A stretch of DNA of 64,000 nucleotides from Prorocentrum cordatum. Lineage: Eukaryota; Sar; Dinophyceae; Prorocentrales; Prorocentraceae. The notes beneath the pieces are model-generated. The model saw only the letters and a program-made list of their open reading frames with translations, ran no database searches and had not been told where the DNA came from. The stretch spans positions 112,001 through 176,000 of the forward strand of contig CAUYUJ010005014.1 of the NCBI GenBank assembly GCA_963575745.1. The letters run 5' to 3'. Shown here piece after piece: positions 52,116 to 60,005 of the stretch; within the stretch, counting starts at the first letter, position 1, and each line of letters begins with the position of its first letter. Position numbers and translations under genes: made by a program.

Positions 52116-52842
52116 GTACTCCGAGTATGGCGTGTGTCCCGACGAAGATTTCTCGTCCCGTCCTGTAGTGGGAGGCGAGGGCGGGGCGCTCGACCCCGGG
52201 GCCCCTTTGCGCGGGAGTGAGGCGGGCGGCGCGTCTCTGCGCGGCGTCGTTGTCCCACCTTCGTAGCCAGCGGGCCGCCTGCTGAGGTGTCAAGTCGTTG
52301 CCGTCCCACTCATATTCAGCGAGCCAAGCCGCAAGTGCCCCCACCGGGCGTGTCGTGGAGTCCGATCTTACTGCAGCCGCGAGCAGGGTCCCTGGCGAGC
52401 GGTTGGTTTTGCTTCTGCGCCACTTCCTCCACCAGTCCTGTATAGCAGCGGACATGGCGTGCCGACCAAGAGAGAGAAGGGCAGGCACTAGCGGGACGGT
52501 ATGATCATCACCCGGGTTGGGGGCCGGAGGCGGCGCGGAGGGATCCTGTTCTCTTTCCCCTTCGCCGTCGTCGTTGTCACAGTGGCTGGCTGGGAACTGT
52601 CCAGGGGTTGCCGGGCGGACCCAGTCGGCGGGTTGAAGGAGGCCCGTCAGATCGACGTCGGGCAGCCCAAATGTACGCTCGAGGAAGGAGTACAGGGCCC
52701 TTAATTCCGCGTGTGCCTCGCTTGGAAGTAGCCGTAGTTCACCAGCACGAATGGTGTTGTCCCTGCGGGTTTGGGGGGCGCCCTGTGGTTCCAGGTACAG
52801 GAGGGCCTGGTCGGAGACCGAAGGTTTCCAGGCCTTCCTGAC
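51904..52842 (-). CDS. Linker between endonuclease and RT
   Basis: It continues in the endonuclease frame after a TGA. It begins VRKAWKPSVSDQALLYLEP, the end of the endonuclease fold, then passes through an acidic Pro-rich stretch and a helical, basic segment (WWRKWRRSKTNRSPGTLL, LTPQQAARWLRRWDN). In this frame it is credible to about 52.03 kb. No other domain is recognised. Confidence 0.65.
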   Translation of the reverse strand, partial: VRKAWKPSVSDQALLYLEPQGAPQTRRDNTIRAGELRLLPSEAHAELRALYSFLERTFGLPDVDLTGLLQPADWVRPATPGQFPASHCDNDDGEGEREQDPSAPPPAPNPGDDHTVPLVPALLSLGRHAMSAAIQDWWRKWRRSKTNRSPGTLLAAAVRSDSTTRPVGALAAWLAEYEWDGNDLTPQQAARWLRRWDNDAAQRRAARLTPAQRGPGVERPALASHYRTGREIFVGTHAILGVRDVDGSWKERAKEVDDVLWRSRSPIWQTAPPPSPGCGPYPGRVFQAKGHRAFPTLSQPAVGQDRFPHPGP

Positions 52843-53741
52843 TCAGTAGGCCCCAAGCTGTCGAAAGGGGCACGCAACGACGTCGATCTGTGATTCATTG
52901 TCAGCGTCCACTCTGGTGGGCCCGTCACAGTGGCAGACGCTAGATCCAGTCAGTGAGAGCAGGTCAGCGAGGGCCGCAGCCTCGTCAGTTTCGCCGTCTC
53001 TGGGGTTGTCCAGCTGGATGTTGACGTCACCCCCCCAGTACGTAGGGGTATCGTCCCATCTTTCTATGGCCTGTCTGATGGCCTCAATAGTCTCGGCTTT
53101 TCTGGATGGTGGGAGGTAAACCGAGACGAGGCGGCAGGTGCTGTCACCTCGTCTGACGGTAGCTGCTACGGCGCAACCGGGGACGAGGTCTTCCGCCCGG
53201 AGGAGCGTAGTGCCGTGCGGAATGATGATCGCCACTCCGCCGGCGCAGCCTCCGGCAGGTCCGCTGTAGGCAGGGGAGGCGACAAGCGTGCGAGCGTGAA
53301 ACATGGTGGACCAGACAGCCGCTTCGTGCTCCGTCCAGTGGGTCTCCTGTATAAGTCCGATCCTACCGTTGGTAGTCATCTGCGTTAAGAATGCGTGCTT
53401 GATCATGTTCTTATGCGCAATCGTGCTTTTGAGATATCTCACGTTCCAGCAGCCCGCTTTGAGCGTACCGGCCTGCGTGGCGTTGGAGATGGCGTCGACC
53501 AGGGCACGAAGGGAGAGGTCGCCACAGAGATCCGCCCAGGTGGGGTTGTTCCAGGGGGTAGTATGTAAAAAGGCCAGGAGGGATCGCGGCCGCCGGACGG
53601 TGCGATTGCTGTGCAGTGCAAGGGCGCGGCTCAAGGAGGAGCAGGCAAGTTGCCAGGCTCTGGTTCTCGCCCCCGGAACGAGATTCGCGAGCGGGGGAGA
53701 CCCAAGGGCAAGATGAAGCGTCCCTGGGTCTTCGCGCGAGT
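52843..53741 (-). CDS. AP-like endonuclease (EEP family) of the giant element
   Basis: Motifs in order: KAGCWNVRYLK (Asn), GLIQETHWTEHE (catalytic Glu), GGVAIIIPHG, LVSVYLPPSRKAE, YWGGDVNIQLDN (Asp/Asn) and SQIDVVAC. The last motif, after an in-frame TGA at 52845, reads VSDQALLY where the family has SDH, so the terminal catalytic His is Gln here. In active LINEs this enzyme nicks the target to prime reverse transcription. This copy is probably weakened or dead unless the stop is read through and Gln tolerated. The frame changes at the upstream end, just after a TAG at 53744. Confidence 0.87.
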
Positions 53742-54700
53742 CTAGGGGAACGGCAGCCCTTGATCCAGGAGCTGCTGCTGCAGCATAGTTCTAACTATGT
53801 CGTCTGGACAAGGGTTCCCAGCGAGCGACGCCCAGGGGCAGTTTCTGTCGGCGAAGGTACGTGTCTGCCTCCTAGCAGTCCAAATGTGGCTTTCTGTCGG
53901 AGCCTCGTGCTGCCGGCCGGAGATGTTCTCGTTCCTGCTCCACTCCAGGATGGCAGTAGCGAGTCTGCGTTGGAGGCACCTCGGGTCCAGGTGTGTCCCC
54001 ACGGCGTCGTAAAGCTTCTTCCCTCTGATGTCCAGGGACCGAAAGTAGGACCCGAGGCCCACTGCTCGGGCCCGTTCTTCTGGGGATGGGATCCTGAATC
54101 CGTGCTCTCTTCCGTGCGCCAGCAGCCATCCTGCCCAGGCCCTCGCTTTTCCTTCGCTGGCTAGGCTCTCACGCTCTCTTCCGTGACAGACAATCGTCAG
54201 TCCTTCTGTGCAGCCTTGGAAGCTACGCTCGGCTCCGGTCTCCGCAAGGATGTTCATAATGCCGCTCCTGGTGTCGGCGAGGGTGCGGAGGAGCCACCTG
54301 TGGCTGCTGTCCTCGTTGTATAGAAGACACAGGGGGTGCGTCTGGTAGCTGCACGGAGCTATTAACTCTGGGGCATTGGCGGGAGCCTTGGACTGGGTCC
54401 AGGCAGGGATGTGCCCGTCCGGCCTGTATGTCTATCGCCTTTCCCAGGGACTCGGGAGTCGGGGATGCGTGACGAGGTCTTCTGCGGGAGGGCAGTTGCT
54501 GAGCCAAAGTCGATCCCTCGGGCTGGCGACTGTGGGTGCAGCATCTAGGCGGACCGCCCAATCTGGGGGGAGTTCTCCCAGAGCCGTGCCCATTGCCTGT
54601 TTGTGTGTCGGTAGGATCGTGGCTGGGCATTCGCAGCATATTATGACGCGTACATCCGGTCGTAGCCTACGCGCGGTGCTCCATAGGAGCGGCACGGCGA
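53742..54700 (-). CDS. C-terminal half of degenerate DNMT3-like domain
   Basis: It reads RRLRPDVRVIICCECPAT, then RLDAAPTVASPRDRLWLSNCPP, the layout of motif VI through VIII of DNMT3-type enzymes (normally ENV..., ...DA..vs..hR.R.fW.N.P). ECP replaces the ENV triplet. An in-frame TAG at 54434 follows. After 60 residues, a target-recognition-like stretch, RIPSPEERARAVGLGSYF and KKLYDAVGTHLDPRCLQRRL stand where motifs IX-X (SxxERExxxGF and GNS) are expected, with the GNS lost. I infer a non-catalytic methyltransferase fold. Similarity is by eye. Confidence 0.55.
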
Positions 54701-55405
54701 AGACATGTACCGCCTGAGAGCCAGCAAGTCCGTCAAGTCCCCCGTGTTGGCTGGCTGCAGAGAGGCTGGCACCTGGGAGCCCAGCTGTGATAACAAGTAG
54801 ACTTCAGGGTCCAGGGTTCTGAGGTGGTCGGTCCAGGGACTTTGGCAGTTGTCGCCTCCCAGGAGGTCCCATACATCAACTCCCAACCTCACGTGCGGGG
54901 GGCCTCCATCAAAGCGTGTGGCGCTGTCCCGGTCCCAACGCCGCTCGACCCGAGATGCCGCTTCCTCGTTTGCTTCGACGAAGGCGGAGGATCTGAACCG
55001 TGGAGTCGTGGCGACTTTGGCCATGAGGTCGCCAATCGCAAGTCTCACCAGGCCCCACTCATCGAAGAGTGATACGAGGTGTAGACTTGGTCCCACGGCA
55101 GGACTCGGGCTGGGTCGAGGGTTGACTATGCGCGCTCTTGCTTGTTGGGTGAAGTCGTGCGTCCAGTTGTCCCCGTGCCTGGGATCAATGATTGGGTGGA
55201 GCCTAAGGTGTCCCGTGATGTCCCATGTACCGTCGGGGGACCCGCTGGAGACAAGGCCGTCCTGCTGGAGAGTCCTTGGAGTGCTAATGATCTGTGTATT
55301 GTCCAGACCTGCAATCTGGTACGCAGCGAGTGTCGTGTCGGCCGGTGCGACTGGAGAGAGACCGGTTTGCCAGTCCCTGCGGCGCTCCCATACCTGCTGG
55401 AGCAC
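54641..55405 (-). CDS. N-terminal half of degenerate DNMT3-like domain
   Basis: A helical stretch (LQQVWERRRDW) leads to LHLVSLFDEWGLVRLAI, very like motif I of DNMT3 enzymes (VLSLFDGIG). SSAFVEANEEAASRVERRW then fits motif II and its acidic residue, and LGVDVWDLLG the next strand. The catalytic-loop position reads GSQVPASLQPANTGDLTDL, lacking the Pro-Cys pair. The reading moves to another frame near 54.70 kb. It may bind DNA or S-adenosylmethionine without catalysis, or be a degenerate remnant. Stand-alone and element-borne methyltransferases of this type are known in dinoflagellate genomes. Confidence 0.55.
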   Translation of the reverse strand: MLQQVWERRRDWQTGLSPVAPADTTLAAYQIAGLDNTQIISTPRTLQQDGLVSSGSPDGTWDITGHLRLHPIIDPRHGDNWTHDFTQQARARIVNPRPSPSPAVGPSLHLVSLFDEWGLVRLAIGDLMAKVATTPRFRSSAFVEANEEAASRVERRWDRDSATRFDGGPPHVRLGVDVWDLLGGDNCQSPWTDHLRTLDPEVYLLSQLGSQVPASLQPANTGDLTDLLALRRYMSSPCRSYGAPRVGYDRMYAS

Positions 55406-56424
55406 GTCGGCAGGCTGGGGGGCGGCCGTGGGCTCATCTGGTGAGAAAACGGTTGGGCGAGGTCGCGGTCTGCGGATCCGTGCGCCCTCCGCACTCGCCG
55501 GTCTGGACGCCCGCCTTGTGACGCCCCGTCCAGCGACTCCGGTGGGGGGTTCTCTCCTGTACGGGAGCGTTCCCAGAGGTCGACCAGAGTCCTTGGGTTG
55601 GGGGGTCTGCTGCCTGGTCGGGTGGACCTTTCCCTGCCTGCGTTGCCCACAGCTCTAACGCGGGTCGCACCCCGTAGTGCGGTCCTGCGTGTGCCTTCAT
55701 TCCTACCTCGGGGGGCCCGGTGTGGCGGGCTCCCGCGGGCTCTCTCAGCGGCGATGGCGCGGGGCTGGGTGCTGGGTTCGACCGGTCGCGGCCCTGTCGC
55801 GTTTCTGCTTCGAGCGCGCCTGGTCACGCCGCAGTTAGCTGTGCTCTCAGCAGTCTCAGCCGGGGCACGCGCGGGTCTGGGCGTGCCGGTGCGTCGGGCG
55901 GCGTTTCCAGTCCTGCGGAGGTTCCTTGGAGAGGCCTCTACTGTCTCACTCAGAACCTGGTCCCTGTCGTCGGTGAATGGGGCGCCAGCTCCCGCGCGCA
56001 GGATGGTGCGGAGCATGGCGGGCGTTAGGCTCTGAAAGGGGGCCTCGGGTGGCGACGCGCTGTCCGAGCGAGAGGCCGGGCTGCCTGCGAGTTGTCTCAA
56101 TTGGGCGCAAGCCGCGTCAGCGGTCAGCGCCACATGGCGTGAGTGTATCCTCCTGCCAGCGGGGTTGCGCGTACCCGGAGGTGGATGGGTGTTCCAATAG
56201 GCGCTGAAGGCGTCTGGGATTCGCATTGCAAGTCCCAGCTCTTCGTGCAGGTCCCGAACGGTTTTGTCCAGCTGGGGTATCGCTGCAGCCCACGCTATCA
56301 CAGTGAGTAATTGGTTCCATTCGTCCTCGGAGGGGGGACTACCTGAGCCGTCGGAGGCATGCGCCTGCGCCTGTCTGAGCGTGCGCGCCATGGCTTCATA
56401 CTCCCGCCTCCAGTCCACCTCCAT
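55126..56424 (-). CDS. Helical segment followed by Pro/Arg/Ser-rich linker
   Basis: Credible from MEVDWRREYEAMARTLRQA. The next about 100 residues look helical and globular (EDEWNQLLTVIAWAAAIPQ, LAMRIPDAFSAYW, ALTADAACAQLRQLAG), then a basic, disordered region leads to the methyltransferase-like domain. The frame changes from the preceding ORF near 56.43 kb and to the next near 55.42 kb. No family is recognised. Confidence 0.5.
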   Translation of the reverse strand: MEVDWRREYEAMARTLRQAQAHASDGSGSPPSEDEWNQLLTVIAWAAAIPQLDKTVRDLHEELGLAMRIPDAFSAYWNTHPPPGTRNPAGRRIHSRHVALTADAACAQLRQLAGSPASRSDSASPPEAPFQSLTPAMLRTILRAGAGAPFTDDRDQVLSETVEASPRNLRRTGNAARRTGTPRPARAPAETAESTANCGVTRRARSRNATGPRPVEPSTQPRAIAAERARGSPPHRAPRGRNEGTRRTALRGATRVRAVGNAGRERSTRPGSRPPNPRTLVDLWERSRTGENPPPESLDGASQGGRPDRRVRRAHGSADRDLAQPFSHQMSPRPPPSLPTCSSRYGSAAGTGKPVSLQSHRPTRHSLRTRLQVWTIHRSLALQGLSSRTALSPAGPPTVHGTSRDTLGSTQSLIPGTGTTGRTTSPNKQERA

Positions 56425-59400
56425 GCACGGGGGGAGCTCAGGCCCGCTTCTCGGCGTGTCTCCTCGCCCCAGCGGATCGTTACTAGAACTTGCACCGTGC
56501 CTGGGTGCGGTCTCCTGGTCTGGGCTGCTGCCGCATCCGTGGGGACCCGTGGGGGTGAGTCCTCACTGCCCGCCGTGCCCCCTATGCAGGCAGCCCTAGC
56601 GTCCGCGGGCGTGCACTGTGCATCTTCTGTGCCGTCCAGGGTCGGGGTTCCACCCCTCCCAGTCATGCGCTGCTCCGTGCTAGTGCTTGCCTCTGCTTGA
56701 GAGGTCCTCGCGCTTCCGGGGATGTTCACGTCGGTGCGGCTCTCGCGAGGTCCTGTGGCGTCCACACTATCTCTTCCTGCTGCTTCTGCAGAATTGGATG
56801 GGGAGAGGACTTCAGCTACCCCGGGGCTCGGCGTAGTTGCGCGGACCGGGGCGAGCGACCGTGCCGATCCCTCTCTGGGTGTCGCGGGGCTCGCTGGAGT
56901 CGCCCTCGGTGTGGTTTGGCTGATGCTAGCATTACGGTTTACGCCGTTGTCCACCTCTCCGTCGCCAGTGGGTCTGGCCAGGGAGGGTGGTGCCGTATTC
57001 TGCTCGGGCGCCGTCAGCCGGGTCTGAGGTTGTGCTCCCTGTGCGGCTAGAACAGGGCTGTCGTTAGATCCAGGGTTGGGGCATGTGTTTGCCTGTAATG
57101 TCATCGATGCGGGGAGCCCAGGGCTTGCCGGCGTGGCCAGCAGACTAGAGCCCGAGGTGGCGGGCGGCCTCGCGTCGCAGGCTTGCGAGCCTGCAGCATC
57201 CGTCTCGTTGTTCGCCCGGCTGCGGCTTCTGCGCTGGCTCGTACCTGGGTTGTCCGCTGGTCTGTCCCCCGTTCCCCCGGCTCTGGACGTCTGGGAAACT
57301 CCTCTCCGCCCCCGAGTGACTCTACCGGGGTCGTGGCGCTGCCGCCCCTCCCAGTGAAGGTTTGAAAGCCTGTTGATCAGGGCATCCAGGGCACCAGTGA
57401 CGTTTTCTAGGATGGAGAGTGCGGTAGTGGCGTCGACATCTGCGCCTCTGGATCCAGGGACTTCGAGCCAGGGCTGGTGGGCTGAGTAGGTGTCGTCAGG
57501 CTCAGGCGCAAGCCATTTCGTGAAGGGGAGCTGCCTCGTGACCTCCTCTCGGATCCCGAACTCTCGGATGAGCTGCCAGACGTGGTCACGGTCTAGGCTT
57601 CCCGGGTTGGCCAGCTGAAGGATCCAGATCGCGGCGAACATGTCCCAGTTGTACCTTTGCGTGGGCCGGCCTTCTAGTTGCCTGCGGATTTCGAGGGCGA
57701 TCCGGCGCTGGACACCACGCGCCATGTCGTGGACCGCTTGCTCTGGGACCACGGCGGTGAATCTACCCAACATACCACGTGCGATGCGCACTGCATCTTC
57801 ATCGGCTCTCACCAGCTCGGCCGGGGACGGCCTACATGCACTCACTAGCACCTCGGCAAGTTCCGGAAAGTGAGTGGGCCTGGCGGGTCCCAGGAGTGGG
57901 TTGAGGGATGCAGAGGTGCGCCTAGGCAGTGGTTGCTGGGAAGGAGCGTTGACCCGCAGCCTCAAGGAAGCGGGAGTTGGTGTGGCTGCAGGGGCGGAGT
58001 CCAGGCGCGCCACGTGAATGGGGCCCGCAGCGAGCTGCAGTTTGAGTCTGGCTTGTGGTCTGTCCGCACCTCTCGTGGCTGCCCTAATGTCCGCGTCCGC
58101 AGGGAGGAGTACCGTCACCCAAGTGGGGGCCGACGTGAAGAGGAAACCAGCTTCGCCGCTCGCGGTGACCTCAACGGCTCCACCGGCCGCTATTGCAGCG
58201 AGCAGGTATTCTCCAGGCTGTAGGACAGTCTCGTAGTCCCTTAGGCCACTCTCCTGAGACACGCTGGGTACCGTGTTGGGTGCACTCCTGCTCATCGCCC
58301 TAGCGTTCTCCCGGAGCCAATCCCATGTGATGATAGGAGGGGCAGCTCTGGTGTTGGCTGGGTGTGAGGTGCCATCCGGGCCGTCCGGGAGTGGCCAGAG
58401 TCGGGCTAGTATCTGCGCATTCGCCGAGCCGACCGAAGCAGAGAAGAGCCGTAACGTGTTGCGTCCAGGGAGCCACGCGTCTGGGCGCATGCTGCGGGGG
58501 CGAACTTCTCCGAGCTGCGTCCCGTGCCTGTCGAACGTGGTGATTTCGAGGACTTGGGGTTGAACAGCGCGTCTGGGGGCTTGCCGTACCGAGATGCTGG
58601 CCAGCGTGTCCACATGCTCCTGTAGCTCCCTGGATACCGCAGCTGCTCTGTGCATGGGGTCCCTGCTGGGCGTCGCAGGGAAGATCCTGACGGTCTGGGC
58701 TCCGATCACTATGCAACTGGTGCCCACAAAGGCTGCCGCCATGGCGTCGGCCGCAGCCAGGCGAATGCGGACTTGCGTCATGTACCTGTAGTCAGAGACG
58801 TCTGGGAACCAGGCGTACACAGTGGAAGCCTGCTCGACCGTGCCGGGGCTAGTGGTGGCCTCTACGGCTTGCAGGACATCCGCCGGCCGTGTTTGTCCCA
58901 TGTCAGCGAGGTTCCACCGGAGGTGGAAACCGTCCTCAGGGTCGGAAAGGCGAACGAACGAGGGTCCACCATCCCAGGGTCCTTCCAGGAGGATGCGGCG
59001 CGGTCCTAGTGCCGTGGAGGAGGAACCGTCTCCAAAGACACGTGGGAGCTCGTCCCGGAGGTGTCTCAAGACGGGGGCGGCAATCCTTTCTGGGGTGGAG
59101 ATCAGAAGGAGCCCCGTCCCGCAAATTCCCACTCTGTGCCCCATGGCTCCGGCTGTTGCGGAGGCGACAGAGTGGGCAATGCAGATCGCCCTGGGGGGGA
59201 CTGGGATGTGCACTGAATCGCTCGTCTCGTGGGTTCTCCAGACGCAAGCCGTCTGGTAGGCCAGCGTGGTGATTTGAGCCGCCGCCTGCAGGTTATCCAG
59301 GGGGGCACGTATGCCGACTTCTCCACTCACGGGTCTCGCTGCTCTGCAGCGAAGAACGTGATGGAAGAGCATCTCGAGTCCCTGGTATCTTAGTAGCTCA

Positions 59401-60005
59401 TCCCGGGGGAGTTGCGCCCTCGTGGTGACCCAGTCGGCTGCGATCGTGCCGTTGTGGGATCGCATTAGCTCCTCCTTCCAACTCATGATCTGCGCGACGA
59501 CACCATCGTTGCCGCTCTCAGGGGTTCGGATGTGCAGTGCGTCAGAGGTGTCCCCGTTCCTCCCTCCCCAGTGCACGACTATTGACGGGGGCAGGATCGT
59601 GCGCAGTGTCCTGCCCGCTAAGTCAAATTGGGCGGCAAAGAGCTGTTGCATTGGTGGGCTGGGCTTGCCAGTTCGGTAGGGGTGACCGATCGGAACAAGG
59701 TGGGTAATTTTGCTGGCCGCACGGTATCCCCACTGCGCGTTTGCCAGGGCAGTGAGTTCGACCGGATCCGGCCCTCCAGGGGATGGCACTCCCTCGGTGG
59801 CCAGGGCACTGAGACAGCATGGGCTACCCGCGGCAGAAGCTGCCGCCAGGGCGGCATCCATCTGCTGGGCTAGAGCATCTACAACAAGGATCGTTGGGGC
59901 GGCGCTCCCCTGCGGCTGGTTCCTGCGCTCCAAGACCACTACTTTGATCTGCTCCCAGGCGCCTGGGCCTGCAAGGGCGAACGTGACCCCAGTCTCGTCA
60001 GCTAC
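56298..60005 (-). CDS. Unknown large protein region of the giant element
   Basis: About 1190 codons resume in frame after a TGA (VADETGVTFALAGPGAWEQI). The first 900 residues appear folded, with strands and helices (ILVVDALAQQMDAAL, HRVGICGTGLLLIS, EYLLAAIAAGG), and a helical part near YNWDMFAAIWILQLANPG. The last 250 are Pro/Ser/Thr/Ala-rich and likely disordered. I recognise no domain. The uninterrupted length argues that it was under selection recently. Credible reading ends near 56.43 kb, where the next frame takes over. Confidence 0.6.
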   Translation of the reverse strand, partial: VADETGVTFALAGPGAWEQIKVVVLERRNQPQGSAAPTILVVDALAQQMDAALAAASAAGSPCCLSALATEGVPSPGGPDPVELTALANAQWGYRAASKITHLVPIGHPYRTGKPSPPMQQLFAAQFDLAGRTLRTILPPSIVVHWGGRNGDTSDALHIRTPESGNDGVVAQIMSWKEELMRSHNGTIAADWVTTRAQLPRDELLRYQGLEMLFHHVLRCRAARPVSGEVGIRAPLDNLQAAAQITTLAYQTACVWRTHETSDSVHIPVPPRAICIAHSVASATAGAMGHRVGICGTGLLLISTPERIAAPVLRHLRDELPRVFGDGSSSTALGPRRILLEGPWDGGPSFVRLSDPEDGFHLRWNLADMGQTRPADVLQAVEATTSPGTVEQASTVYAWFPDVSDYRYMTQVRIRLAAADAMAAAFVGTSCIVIGAQTVRIFPATPSRDPMHRAAAVSRELQEHVDTLASISVRQAPRRAVQPQVLEITTFDRHGTQLGEVRPRSMRPDAWLPGRNTLRLFSASVGSANAQILARLWPLPDGPDGTSHPANTRAAPPIITWDWLRENARAMSRSAPNTVPSVSQESGLRDYETVLQPGEYLLAAIAAGGAVEVTASGEAGFLFTSAPTWVTVLLPADADIRAATRGADRPQARLKLQLAAGPIHVARLDSAPAATPTPASLRLRVNAPSQQPLPRRTSASLNPLLGPARPTHFPELAEVLVSACRPSPAELVRADEDAVRIARGMLGRFTAVVPEQAVHDMARGVQRRIALEIRRQLEGRPTQRYNWDMFAAIWILQLANPGSLDRDHVWQLIREFGIREEVTRQLPFTKWLAPEPDDTYSAHQPWLEVPGSRGADVDATTALSILENVTGALDALINRLSNLHWEGRQRHDPGRVTRGRRGVSQTSRAGGTGDRPADNPGTSQRRSRSRANNETDAAGSQACDARPPATSGSSLLATPASPGLPASMTLQANTCPNPGSNDSPVLAAQGAQPQTRLTAPEQNTAPPSLARPTGDGEVDNGVNRNASISQTTPRATPASPATPREGSARSLAPVRATTPSPGVAEVLSPSNSAEAAGRDSVDATGPRESRTDVNIPGSARTSQAEASTSTEQRMTGRGGTPTLDGTEDAQCTPADARAACIGGTAGSEDSPPRVPTDAAAAQTRRPHPGTVQVLVTIRWGEETRREAGLSSPRAWRWTGGGSMKPWRARSDRRRRMPPTAQVVPPPRTNGTNYSL

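Noticed and set aside
54223-56035. Plus-strand and alternative minus-strand ORFs overlapping the giant element
   Set aside because: They are shadows of the minus-strand coding frames, with Arg/Pro/Ser-rich products and no motif order.
48160-56430. Introns as the cause of the frame changes
   Set aside because: Adjacent readings overlap or abut with no non-coding gap, so single-base indels explain them better than spliced introns.
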